Source of the DNA: DATBLE01 sp963719325
GTDB lineage: Bacteria; Actinomycetota; Thermoleophilia; Gaiellales; Gaiellaceae
DNA length: 64,000 nucleotides
Reading direction: 5' to 3'
Assembly (NCBI GenBank): GCA_963719325.1
Contig: CAVRBW010000009.1
Location: 1 to 64,000, forward strand
How positions within the stretch are numbered: the stretch's first letter is position 1; each line of letters opens with the position of its first letter. This document shows positions 56,936 through 64,000 of the stretch, one piece after another. Below the pieces are notes generated by a model that made no database searches, was not told the DNA's origin, and was given only the letters and a program-made list of their open reading frames with translations. The position numbers were made by a program, and so were the translations under genes.

Positions 56936-57967
56936 CTAGGCCTGAACCTTCTTCAGGGTCTTCTCGGCCGCGACCAGCACGACCTTCGGAATCGGGACGA
57001 AGAGGAGCTTTGGCCCGAACTTCTGACCCGCGGTGAGGGCATAGAAGACGAACTTGCGGATATCGGCCGCCTTGTCGCTCTTCGTCGGCACGATCACCCA
57101 CGTGAACGTGCAGATCGGGTACGCGAGCCTGTTCGCCGCAGGCGGATCCACGATCGAGAGCTTGTTGTCCGCCGGCACCGACTTCACCGTCGAGGCTGCG
57201 GCGGCGATCGCACGGAGGCCCGGGGTGACGAACTTGCCGGCCTTGTTCTTCACCGACATGAACTTCAGGTGGTTCGCCAGCGAGTACGCAACGTCGGCGT
57301 AGCCGATCGCGCCCTCGGTGTTCTTGACGACACCTGCGACGCCCGAGCTGCCGCGGCCCCCAACGCCGGCCGGCCAGTTCGCGTTGACGCCCGTGCCGAT
57401 CTTCGACTTCCACGCCGGGCTGACCGTGGAGAGGTAGTCCGTGAAGTTGTAGGACGTGCCGCTGTTGTCGCTTCGGTAGACCGGAGTGATCTTCAGATCA
57501 GGCAGGTTGACCTTCGGGTTCAAGGCCTTGATCTGCGGGTCGCTCCACGTGGTGATCTGCCCGAGGTAGATCTGAGCGATGATCGGCCCGGTGATCTTCA
57601 GGTTGTTGGGAACGTTTGGCAGGTTGTAGAGGATCGACGTCGAGGACAATGCCCACGGGATCTGGACGCAGCCCTTGCATGCTGCGAACTGGTCTGGTGT
57701 GAGCGGCGCGTCGCTGGCCCCGAAGTCGACGGTGCGCGACGTGATCGAGGCGATGCCGCCGCCAGAGCCGATCGGGTTGTAGGTGATCGAGACGCCCGCC
57801 TTGTCGGGGTAGTCCTTCTGCCACTGGGAAACGAGCGGCGCGACGAACGTGCTCCCAGCACCCGAGAGCGAGCCCGCGGTCTTCGCCGAGCTCCCCGCCA
57901 GGGCACCGGTAGTCGCGGCAAGCGCCGTGACGGCGAGCGCGACGATGGACAGAAGCTTGGTCTTCAT
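56936..57967 (-). CDS. pstS: Phosphate-binding protein PstS (343 aa)
   Basis: Extracytoplasmic receptor of the Pst importer. The N-terminus is a signal peptide MKTKLLSIVALAVTALAATT ending near ALAGSSA with no cysteine lipobox, so it is not anchored as a lipoprotein, unlike most actinobacterial PstS proteins. Phosphate-binding segments: LSGAGSTFVAPLVSQW, NPIGSGGGI, DFGASDAPLTPDQF and RSDNSGTSYNFTDYL. ATG 57967 is preceded by GGGAGGA. A three-unit PHO box lies 73-105 bases upstream. It follows pstA but with its own promoter. Confidence 0.94.
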   Translation of the reverse strand: MKTKLLSIVALAVTALAATTGALAGSSAKTAGSLSGAGSTFVAPLVSQWQKDYPDKAGVSITYNPIGSGGGIASITSRTVDFGASDAPLTPDQFAACKGCVQIPWALSSTSILYNLPNVPNNLKITGPIIAQIYLGQITTWSDPQIKALNPKVNLPDLKITPVYRSDNSGTSYNFTDYLSTVSPAWKSKIGTGVNANWPAGVGGRGSSGVAGVVKNTEGAIGYADVAYSLANHLKFMSVKNKAGKFVTPGLRAIAAAASTVKSVPADNKLSIVDPPAANRLAYPICTFTWVIVPTKSDKAADIRKFVFYALTAGQKFGPKLLFVPIPKVVLVAAEKTLKKVQA

Positions 57968-58039
57968 TCCTCCCTTTCTCCTTTTGTTGCCGACAGCGTC
58001 AGTGTCGTCCGGGATGTGCCCGCAGTGGGAACCTGCTCG

Positions 58040-58072
58040 GTGACGTTGTGGTGAAAAGGATGTGAAAGACGC
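58040..58072 (-). promoter_or_regulatory. PHO box upstream of pstS
   Basis: Three tandem 11-mers on plus: GTGACGTTGTG, GTGAAAAGGAT and GTGAAAGACGC. Each starts with GTGA, so the PhoP unit is present in exact 11-base register. It lies 73 bases before the pstS start (minus strand) and just after the palindrome at 58077-58108. Confidence 0.82.
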
Positions 58073-58076
58073 AGGC

Positions 58077-58108
58077 GCAGTGGGGGAACCACGGGGTTCC
58101 CCCACTGC
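58077..58108. repeat. Palindrome family 1, copy 3
   Basis: Arms GCAGTGGGGGAACC (58077-58090) and GGTTCCCCCACTGC (58095-58108) with an ACGG loop, one base from the pstA stop codon. It shares GTGGGGGAACC with the copy at 18572. It would separate pstCA transcription from pstS. Confidence 0.8.
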
Positions 58109-58109
58109 T

Positions 58110-58991
58110 CTAGCCGCGCTCGAGCTTCCGCCGGCTGCGCGCGAGAAGCGCGCGCGAGGCGAGGCTCGAGACCAGTACGAAGGTGATCAGGACGAACGCG
58201 GCCGCCCACGCCTGGTCGTTGAGGTGCGAGTCCGGCGCCTCCGAGTACGTGAAGATGATCACCGGAATCGAGGCAAGCGCGTGGTCGAGGCCGCCCGAGA
58301 CCATGTTGCCGAACAGCGACGTCGTGAAGAGGAGCGGAGCCGTCTCGCCGGCCGCCCTCGCGACGGCGAGCGTCGTGCCGGTCAGGATCCCGCTGAACGT
58401 CGTCGGCAGGATGACCCCGAGGATCGTGCGCCACTTGCTGACACCCAGCGCGAGGCTGCCTTCGCGCAGGTGGTTCGGGACGAGCGCGAGGACCTCCTGA
58501 GTCGAGCGCGACACGAGCGGCAGCATGATGATCGCGAGCGCGATCGAGCCGATGAACGCGTTCTGTCCGCGGCCGACGACGAGCAGCGCGAACAGGAAGA
58601 TGCCGATCACGATCGACGGCAGCCCGTTGAGTACGTCCAGGGCCAGCTTGATCCCACGCGCAACGCGCTGGTCTGCAAACTCGCTCACGTAAATCGCCGA
58701 CAGCACTCCCACCGGAAGCGCCATCGCGACTGCGACACCGACGAGGACGAGGCTGCCGACGAAGGCATGGGCGATCCCGCCGCCCGGTTCGCCGAACGTC
58801 GCCGGCGTCTTCGTGAAGAGGTCGCCGTCGAGCGCCGGAAGACCCTTGACGAACACCGAGACGGTGACGATGCCGAGCACGGCGACTGCGAGACCGGATG
58901 CGAGCAGCCAGCCGCCCTCGACGACGTGGTTGACGAGTTTCCGCCGACGCACGCGGCCACCGGCAGCAAGGGGCGAGCGTTGCGTGGACAT
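58110..58991 (-). CDS. pstA: Phosphate ABC transporter permease PstA (293 aa)
   Basis: Membrane permease of the Pst importer. Six helices typical of the family; N-terminal VVEGGWLLASGLAVAVLGIV, the ABC-coupling EAA-like loop EVLALVPNHLREGSLALGVS, and VARAAGETAPLLFTTSLFGN, which is diagnostic for PstA. Start ATG 58991 overlaps the stop of pstC (ATGA-type), so they are translated together. Separated from pstS by a hairpin and a PHO box. Confidence 0.95.
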   Translation of the reverse strand: MSTQRSPLAAGGRVRRRKLVNHVVEGGWLLASGLAVAVLGIVTVSVFVKGLPALDGDLFTKTPATFGEPGGGIAHAFVGSLVLVGVAVAMALPVGVLSAIYVSEFADQRVARGIKLALDVLNGLPSIVIGIFLFALLVVGRGQNAFIGSIALAIIMLPLVSRSTQEVLALVPNHLREGSLALGVSKWRTILGVILPTTFSGILTGTTLAVARAAGETAPLLFTTSLFGNMVSGGLDHALASIPVIIFTYSEAPDSHLNDQAWAAAFVLITFVLVSSLASRALLARSRRKLERG

Positions 58992-59965
58992 CAGCTACCC
59001 CCCGTGCGTTGGAGCTCGAAGCGGTTGACGACCACCTGCGCGGCGACGTTCGTCAGGAGCGCGAAAACGAGCAGAATCAGCGCGAGGTAGACGATCGAAG
59101 CGACGTGCAGATTCGAGACTGCGCCCTGATATTGCGCGGCGATTCGGCTGGCGAGCGTGTCACCGGGTTGGAAGAGCGACGTGGGAATGCCCGCGAAGCC
59201 GCCGATCACCTGGGTGACGGCAATCGCCTCGCCTACCGCTCGACCCATCCCGAGCAGGATGGCCGCGACGACGCCCCCCCGCGTGTACGGGAAGACGACG
59301 CCGCGCACCATCTCCCAGCGGGTCAGGCCGAGGCCGTACGCGCCCTCCTTCAGCTCCGGCGGAACAGCCTTGAACAGTTCCCGCATGATGCTGGCGGAGA
59401 TCGGGACGATCATGATCGCGAGGATCAGGATCGCCGGCATGATCCCCGCCTGTTGCGGCGTCCCCGAGAAGAGTGGAATCCACCCGAACCACGAGTGCAG
59501 CCAGGGATCGAAGTGGTCGCGCACGAACGGGCCGAGCACGAAGATTCCCCACAGGCCGAGGACGACGCTCGGCACTGCCGCCAACATCTCGACGAGCGAG
59601 CCGATCACTCCGCGCACCGCCGGCGGCGCGAGCTCGGTCAGGAAGAGCGCGATCGCGATCGAGAGTGGGCCGGCAATCAGCACGGCCGCGAACGAGGTCA
59701 CCGCCGTTCCGTAGACGAAGTCGAGGGCCCCGAACGTGTTCGCGATCGGGTTCCAGGTCTTGTGCCACACGAACGAGACGCCGAACTCGTCGATCGCTGG
59801 CCACGCACCATCGACGACCCGGTACGCAATCAAGCCGACGATCGCGACAGATCCGAATGCCGCAAGGCCGGTGACGACGTGTAGCAATGTGTCGCCGATC
59901 CGGTCGGTCAGCCGCCGGCGCGAGGCGAGCGCGCGCGGGAGCAGCTCGGAGCGGGACGCATCCAT
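58991..59965 (-). CDS. pstC: Phosphate ABC transporter permease PstC (324 aa)
   Basis: Membrane permease partner of PstA. Recognised by AYRVVDGAWPAIDEFGVSFV, FVYGTAVTSFAAVLIAGPLS, LTELAPPAVRG, the coupling loop ELFKAVPPELKEGAYGLGLT and GMGRAVGEAIAVTQVIGG. First gene of the minus-strand pst operon (pstC-pstA, then pstS). ATG 59965 lies 41 bases from the PHO box that separates it from divergent pstB. Confidence 0.95.
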   Translation of the reverse strand: MDASRSELLPRALASRRRLTDRIGDTLLHVVTGLAAFGSVAIVGLIAYRVVDGAWPAIDEFGVSFVWHKTWNPIANTFGALDFVYGTAVTSFAAVLIAGPLSIAIALFLTELAPPAVRGVIGSLVEMLAAVPSVVLGLWGIFVLGPFVRDHFDPWLHSWFGWIPLFSGTPQQAGIMPAILILAIMIVPISASIMRELFKAVPPELKEGAYGLGLTRWEMVRGVVFPYTRGGVVAAILLGMGRAVGEAIAVTQVIGGFAGIPTSLFQPGDTLASRIAAQYQGAVSNLHVASIVYLALILLVFALLTNVAAQVVVNRFELQRTGGS

Positions 59966-60005
59966 CGATGCGGAGCTTTACAGTGACGCAGAGGCCCCGA
60001 AAGCC

Positions 60006-60038
60006 AGTTCACCACCTCGACACCACCCGTTCACATCC
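60006..60038 (+). promoter_or_regulatory. PHO box between pstC and pstB
   Basis: Three tandem 11-mers AGTTCACCACC, TCGACACCACC and CGTTCACATCC; the GTTCAC/ACACC cores are exactly 11 bases apart. Distances are 24 bases to the pstB ATG and 41 to the pstC ATG, so one array can serve both directions. Confidence 0.85.
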
Positions 60039-60061
60039 CGTAGACCCGGAGCCGCGAACCG

Positions 60062-60922
60062 ATGAGTGACACTCCCGACGTGTCCGCCGAGGTCGCAGCG
60101 ATCGACGTCGCCTCGAGCCTGAAGCGCAACGAGGCTCCGGTCGCAAAGCGCGACGTTGTGTTCGGAATCGACGACCTCAGCGTTGCGTACGGCACGAACG
60201 TCGCCGTCAAGGACGTCAACCTCGACGTCTACCGCAACCTGATCACGGCCGTAATCGGGCCGTCAGGCTGCGGAAAGAGCACGTTCATTCGCTGCCTGAA
60301 CCGGATGAACGACCTCGTTCCAGGGGTGAAGGTGGGCGGCCAAATCCTCTACCACGGCGAAGATCTCTACGGCGCCGGCGCGGACCCCGTCGAGGTGCGC
60401 CGGCGAATCGGGATGGTCTTCCAGAAGCCCAACCCGTTCCCGAAGTCGATCTTCGACAACATCTCCTTCGCGCCCAAGGTGCTCGGGATGGGCGGCAACA
60501 TGAAGGAGCGGGTCGAGCGGGCGTTGCGCGGAGCGGCCCTCTGGGACGAGGTCAAGGACCGGCTGGATCGAAGCGCGCTCGCGCTCTCCGGCGGGCAGCA
60601 ACAGCGCCTCTGCATCGCCCGCGCCCTGGCGGTCGAGCCGGAGGTGATCCTGCTCGACGAGCCGGCTTCTGCGCTGGATCCGATCTCGACGGCGGCGATC
60701 GAGGACCTGATGCACGAGCTGAAGCGCGACTACACGCTCGTGATCGTCACGCACAACATGCAGCAGGCCGCTCGTGTCGCCGACATGACCGCGTTCTTCA
60801 GCCTCGAGGTCGCCGACACCGATCGCTACGGAATCCTCGTCGAGTACGACGAGACCACGAAGATCTTCACCCACCCGTCCGACAAGCGGACAGAGGACTA
60901 CGTCACCGGCCGGTTCGGCTGA
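60062..60922 (+). CDS. pstB: Phosphate ABC transporter ATPase PstB (286 aa)
   Basis: ATPase of the Pst importer. Walker A GPSGCGKSTFIRCLNRMNDL is typical of PstB; the Q-loop lies in GMVFQKPNPFPKSIFDNISF, the signature is LSGGQQQRLCIARAL, Walker B is VILLDEPASALDP, and the H-loop is VTHNMQQAARVAD. About 35 extra N-terminal residues precede the first strand. It is separated from its permeases by strand, which is unusual, but the PHO box between them allows common control. ATG 60062; last base of the stop overlaps phoU. Confidence 0.97.
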   Translation: MSDTPDVSAEVAAIDVASSLKRNEAPVAKRDVVFGIDDLSVAYGTNVAVKDVNLDVYRNLITAVIGPSGCGKSTFIRCLNRMNDLVPGVKVGGQILYHGEDLYGAGADPVEVRRRIGMVFQKPNPFPKSIFDNISFAPKVLGMGGNMKERVERALRGAALWDEVKDRLDRSALALSGGQQQRLCIARALAVEPEVILLDEPASALDPISTAAIEDLMHELKRDYTLVIVTHNMQQAARVADMTAFFSLEVADTDRYGILVEYDETTKIFTHPSDKRTEDYVTGRFG

Positions 60923-61602
60923 TGCGGACCACGTTCCACGAGGAGCTCGGCCAGCTCGAGACCCAGCTGCAGACGGAAGGCGACCTCGTTCTGCGCTCGC
61001 TCCGCGGAGCGCTCACGGCGCTCGGCCGAAACGACGACGAACTCGCCGACGAGGTGATCGCGTTCGACGATGACGTCGACTCCTGCTACCTGGCGATCGA
61101 AGAGGGGATCCAGAACCTGCTCGCCCGCCAGACACCCGTCGCGACCGACCTTCGTCTTGTCCTCGCGATCCTGCACAACAACCTCCACCTCGAGCGGATG
61201 GCCGACCACTGCGTGACGATCGCCAAGCTGATCAAGCTCACGAACGGCTTCCCCGGCGAATCGGGGCTGATCGAGGCGTTCGAGGAGATGGGCTCGCGCG
61301 CCGAGGAGATGATCCGGGTCGCAATCGACTCCTTCGCGGCACGCGACGTGCCCCGTGCCGAGACGCTCGTCGAGTTGGACGAGCTGATCGACCGGGCAAA
61401 CCGCCGCGCCGTCGAGCAGGTGTTCGCGATCGCAGACGACCTCGACGCCCGCCGATGGGGACTGCGGATGCTGATCGTCTCGCGTTCGCTCGAGCGGATC
61501 GGAGACCACGCCGTCGACATCGGCGAGCAGACCGTGTACCTGGTCACGGGTGAGTTCCGCGAGTACACCGACTACTCGCGCCCGAGCCTCGCCGGCGCCT
61601 AG
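60922..61602 (+). CDS. phoU: PhoU phosphate regulator, first copy (226 aa)
   Basis: Helical-bundle negative regulator of Pst transport and PhoR signalling. Two PhoU three-helix repeats: FHEELGQLETQLQTEGDLVL with ADEVIAFDDDVDSCYLAIEE, and the metal-binding acidic clusters in EEMGSRAEEMIRVAIDSF and the DHAVDIGEQTVYLVTGEF end. ATG overlaps the pstB stop by one base (TGATG). The second phoU copy follows. Confidence 0.95.
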   Translation: MRTTFHEELGQLETQLQTEGDLVLRSLRGALTALGRNDDELADEVIAFDDDVDSCYLAIEEGIQNLLARQTPVATDLRLVLAILHNNLHLERMADHCVTIAKLIKLTNGFPGESGLIEAFEEMGSRAEEMIRVAIDSFAARDVPRAETLVELDELIDRANRRAVEQVFAIADDLDARRWGLRMLIVSRSLERIGDHAVDIGEQTVYLVTGEFREYTDYSRPSLAGA

Positions 61603-61661
61603 CGAGACGAAGCTGCGTCCCGCTAGCATCCGAGGATGCTGAGCCCGAGTCAGGGACGCGG

Positions 61662-62345
61662 TTGAGGACGACCTTCCACGAGGAGCTCGATGCCCTCGAG
61701 GAATCGCTTCAGCAGGTAGGACGGCTCGCGCTCCGCTCCGTCCGGGCGGCCGTCAATGCGCTCGTGCACCAGGACGTCGAGCTCGCCGACGAGGTGATCG
61801 CGTTCGACGACGAGGTCGATTCCGCGTACTTCGCGATCGGCTCGGGCGTGGAGTCGCTGCTCGCGCGGCAGACGCCCGTCGCCAGCGACCTCCGCCTCGT
61901 GCTCGCGATGCTCCACATCAACGTCCATCTCGAACGACTGGCGGATCTCTGCACGACGATGGCAAAGCTGACGAAGCTCGTTCGGGATACCGAGCCGGAA
62001 CCCAAGCTGATCGAAGGATTCGAGGAGATGGGCTCCCGTGCGGAAGAGATGATCGTCCTGGCAATGGAGGCGTTCAGGACGCGCGATCTCGCAAAGTCCG
62101 AGTCGCTCGTCGAGCTCGACGAGCTGATCGATCGTGCCAATCGGCGGACCGTCGACCGCGTGCTCGAGCTCGGCGCCGACGCCGACCGCCGCGAGTGGGG
62201 CCTGCGCATGCTGCTCGCCTCACGCTGCCTCGAACGGATCGGCGACCACACCGTCGACATCGGCGAGCAGACCGCCTACCTCGTGACCGGCGAGTTCCGT
62301 GAGTTCACGGACGCATCGCATCCCGAAGCGCAAGAGTTCGTATAG
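61662..62345 (+). CDS. PhoU phosphate regulator, second copy (227 aa)
   Basis: Paralogue of the preceding PhoU along its whole length (TTFHEELDALEESLQQVGRL, ADEVIAFDDEVDSAYFAIGS, EEMGSRAEEMIVLAMEAFRT, GDHTVDIGEQTAYLVTGEF). It starts at TTG 61662 in the same sequence context MRTTFHEEL as copy 1, so the start is well supported by the paralogue. The 59-base gap between copies shows no terminator. Its 3' end overlaps the CapA gene if GTG 62299 is the start. Confidence 0.93.
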   Translation: MRTTFHEELDALEESLQQVGRLALRSVRAAVNALVHQDVELADEVIAFDDEVDSAYFAIGSGVESLLARQTPVASDLRLVLAMLHINVHLERLADLCTTMAKLTKLVRDTEPEPKLIEGFEEMGSRAEEMIVLAMEAFRTRDLAKSESLVELDELIDRANRRTVDRVLELGADADRREWGLRMLLASRCLERIGDHTVDIGEQTAYLVTGEFREFTDASHPEAQEFV

Positions 62346-63360
62346 CCGCGCCAGAGCGGCCGCGCTCGTGGCGGTCGTGGGGCTCGCCGGAGCGGCGCCG
62401 GCCGCGGCGGCCTCCCCACCCGTGGTGCGGTTCGCCTTCACGGGCGACATGGCGCTGGTCGCCGGGCCGGCGAGCGCCTACTTCCGGTCGGTCAGCCTCG
62501 ACCTGAGCGGCGACGTCGTGCTGGGGAACCTCGAAGGCACGCTGACCGACCGCGGCTCCTCGAAGTGCGCGGCCGGCAGCACGAGCTGCTACTCGTTCCG
62601 TGCTCCGCCCTCCTACGCCCGGATCGTGCGCGCCGCCGGGTTCACGGCGGTCAACCTCGCGAACAACCACGCCCTCGACTTCGGCACGGTGGGACAGGCG
62701 GACACCGTCGCCGCCGTCCGCGAGGCGGGACTCCTGACCACCGGCCGGCCGGGCGAGATCGCATACGTGAACGTGCGCGGGACGCGGGTGGCGATCCTCG
62801 GCTTCGCCCCGTACCGGTGGGCGCAGAGCCTGCTCGACCTTCGCACCGCGCAGGCGCTCGTGCGGAAGGCCGACAAGTGGGCGGATCTCGTCGTCGTCAC
62901 CGTGCACGCGGGAGCCGAGGGAGCCGAACACGGGCACGTGAGGCCGGGTACCGAATGGTTCCTCGGCGAGAACCGGGGCGACGTCTGGGCATTCGCACAC
63001 GCGGTCGTCCGGGCGGGAGCCGACCTCGTGGTCGGGAGCGGGCCCCACGTCCTTCGCGGGATGGAGTGGTACCGCGGGCGACTGATCGCGTACTCGCTCG
63101 GCAACTTCGCCGGCTACCGGACGCTCAACACCCGCGGCGTGAGCGGCGTCAGCGCGATCCTCGAGGTGACCCTCGACAACACCGCCGCGTGGACGGCCGG
63201 CCGGCTCGTTCCCCTCACGCTGGCACCCGACGGGATCCCGCGGCCCGACTCCTCGAAGGCCGCCCTTGGAGTCGTGAGCACGCTCTCGCGGGCGGACTTC
63301 GGGAAGCGCGCGGTGCTGGTCTCGCGCGCGGGCCTCCTCCGCCCGCCCGAGCTTCGTTAG
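62299..63360 (+). CDS. CapA-family (poly-gamma-glutamate synthesis-like) protein (353 aa)
   Basis: Metallophosphatase-fold protein of the CapA/PGA_cap family, exported: an N-terminal signal sequence ARAAALVAVVGLAGAAPAAA is followed by VRFAFTGDMALVAGPASAYF. Family motifs are GDVVLGNLEGTLTDRG, FTAVNLANNHALDFGTVGQA, VVVTVHAGAEGAEH, DLVVGSGPHVLRGMEWYRGR and IAYSLGNFAGY. No other capsule genes are present. GTG 62299 overlaps phoU by 47 bases; a later start is possible but would cut the signal peptide. Confidence 0.9.
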   Translation: MSSRTHRIPKRKSSYSRARAAALVAVVGLAGAAPAAAASPPVVRFAFTGDMALVAGPASAYFRSVSLDLSGDVVLGNLEGTLTDRGSSKCAAGSTSCYSFRAPPSYARIVRAAGFTAVNLANNHALDFGTVGQADTVAAVREAGLLTTGRPGEIAYVNVRGTRVAILGFAPYRWAQSLLDLRTAQALVRKADKWADLVVVTVHAGAEGAEHGHVRPGTEWFLGENRGDVWAFAHAVVRAGADLVVGSGPHVLRGMEWYRGRLIAYSLGNFAGYRTLNTRGVSGVSAILEVTLDNTAAWTAGRLVPLTLAPDGIPRPDSSKAALGVVSTLSRADFGKRAVLVSRAGLLRPPELR

Positions 63361-64000
63361 GCGAGCGCCTGCTCGAGCGCCCGGGCGACGAGGACCCTCG
63401 CCAGGTGCCGGCGGTAGTCGGCGCTGCCGGCCGTGTCACTCGGAGGATCGGAGCCCTCAGCGGCCTGCTCGGCGGCCGCAGCGGGGCTCGATCCGCCGGC
63501 GAGTGCCTGCTCGACCGCCCTCGCCCGGACGGCCGTCGGGGCCATGTTCGTCAGCGCCACGCGAGCGCCGCCGCCGGCGCGCACGGCCGCGACTCCGACC
63601 GTCGCCCAATCCTGCGAGCGGCGACGGAACTTCAGGTAGGACCAGCCGCCGTCGAGCACCGGGACGCGGATCTCGGCGAGCACGTCCTGCGGCCCGATAT
63701 CGGTCTCGAAGATCCCGCGGAAGAAGTCGGCCGCCGGAACCGTCCGGTCGCCTTCCGGCCCACGCACGACCAGCTCCGCTTCCACGGCGAGCAGCACCGC
63801 CGGCATGTCCGCCGCCGGATCGCCGTGGGCGACGGAACCGCCGATCGTGCCCCGGTGTCGCACCTGCGGGTCGCCGATCAGGGACGCGGTGTGGGCGACG
63901 ATCCCGCAGTGCTTCCGCAACGCGGGATCGTGTGCGAGGTCGTGGTGGCGGGTGAGCGCGCCGATCGCGATCCGGTCGCCGTCCTGGCGAACGTAGGAGT
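63357..64000 (-). CDS. Molybdenum hydroxylase FAD-binding (CoxM/CutM-like) subunit, partial
   Basis: C-terminal part of the medium subunit of a xanthine dehydrogenase/CO dehydrogenase-type enzyme, running off the right edge. Visible features: IAIGALTRHHDLAHDPALR, then the FAD-binding VRHRGTIGGSVAHGDPAADM, and the CO dehydrogenase C-terminal domain (FFRGIFETDIGPQDVLAEIR, FRRRSQDWATVGVAAVRAGG). The gene begins beyond 64000. Its stop codon overlaps the convergent capA stop. The large and small subunits should lie outside the window. Confidence 0.9.
   Translation of the reverse strand, partial: SYVRQDGDRIAIGALTRHHDLAHDPALRKHCGIVAHTASLIGDPQVRHRGTIGGSVAHGDPAADMPAVLLAVEAELVVRGPEGDRTVPAADFFRGIFETDIGPQDVLAEIRVPVLDGGWSYLKFRRRSQDWATVGVAAVRAGGGARVALTNMAPTAVRARAVEQALAGGSSPAAAAEQAAEGSDPPSDTAGSADYRRHLARVLVARALEQALA

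Noticed and set aside
1..64000. Second selenocysteine site
   Set aside because: The other thiol-redox genes (DipZ, NhaA-DsbA, Prx, DUF255, thioredoxin at 54934) all have sense cysteine codons at their active sites.
1..64000. tRNA, rRNA, prophage or insertion sequence
   Set aside because: No cloverleaf, rRNA core sequence, integrase, capsid or transposase motif was recognised; the palindromes found have no transposase beside them.

Overview
The window is GC-rich DNA, densely coded, with many GTG/TTG starts and many genes whose stop and start codons overlap. No rRNA, tRNA, CRISPR array, insertion sequence, prophage or integrase is visible. The gene content suggests an actinobacterium, possibly a Thermoleophilia-type lineage (Gaiellales/Solirubrobacterales). 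Supporting points are the Streptomyces-like PHO boxes made of 11-nt repeats, the GlgE-TreS-maltokinase pathway, two CHAD proteins, DUF5996 and DUF2630 genes, and an ACR3 arsenite pump. The lineage is an inference from gene content only.

Layout. 1-8.8 kb: DipZ-like redox protein, CHRD protein, CYTH-like/CHAD protein, a divergent MerR/MMPL pair and a divergent MFS/ArsR pair, both with visible operator candidates. 8.5-14.5 kb: redox and ion block with a UBP zinc finger, DUF5996, DUF2630, an NhaA antiporter fused to a DsbA-like thioredoxin domain, a second DsbA/FrnE protein whose first CxxC cysteine codon is TGA, a frameshifted M24 peptidase and a 1-Cys peroxiredoxin. 14.5-26.7 kb: TPR-containing XRE regulator, leaderless glycoside hydrolase, assorted metabolic genes (PEP mutase/isocitrate lyase family, LivG-type ATPase, DAO-family oxidoreductase, DUF255 protein, CaiB-type CoA-transferase, BMP-type lipoprotein), an NrtR-like protein, a flavodoxin and MscL.

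26.7-40.7 kb: storage-glucan and trehalose region. The minus-strand series glgE-treS-mak-glgB encodes the complete trehalose to maltose to maltose-1-phosphate to branched alpha-glucan route. A second minus-strand series is MFS-treZ-glgX, and malQ is divergent from glgE. 40.7-46.6 kb: PHP phosphoesterase, flippase-like membrane protein, PD-(D/E)XK-like protein, SRPBCC protein, orphan response regulator, zinc ribbon, CYTH-CHAD, Nudix and SixA genes.

46.6-53.2 kb: polyphosphate and phosphate control (ppx, ppk1, PhoP-like regulator, PhoR-like kinase, DUF47, Pit transporter). 53.2-56.3 kb: arsenic resistance operon. 56.9-62.3 kb: pst system (pstC-pstA and pstS on minus, pstB-phoU-phoU on plus). 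PHO-box arrays with 11-nt periodicity precede phoP/phoR, pstS and the pstC/pstB divergence, with weaker candidates before ppx and the CYTH-CHAD gene. This suggests one phosphate-starvation regulon joins the last third of the window. The right edge holds a CapA-family gene and a truncated molybdenum-hydroxylase FAD subunit.

The strongest novelty candidate is the TGA-containing DsbA/FrnE gene (11974-12549). The TGA sits exactly at the redox-active first cysteine of CxxC and is followed, at SECIS distance, by a hairpin with a GTC apical loop in an AGGTC context. It is a candidate selenoprotein. The caveat is that the next gene carries a one-base frameshift, so sequencing error or gene decay is possible. 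Other unusual points are two families of short perfect palindromes (one copy inside a coding region), the NhaA-DsbA fusion, MscL with a zinc ribbon, and a PstS without a lipobox.
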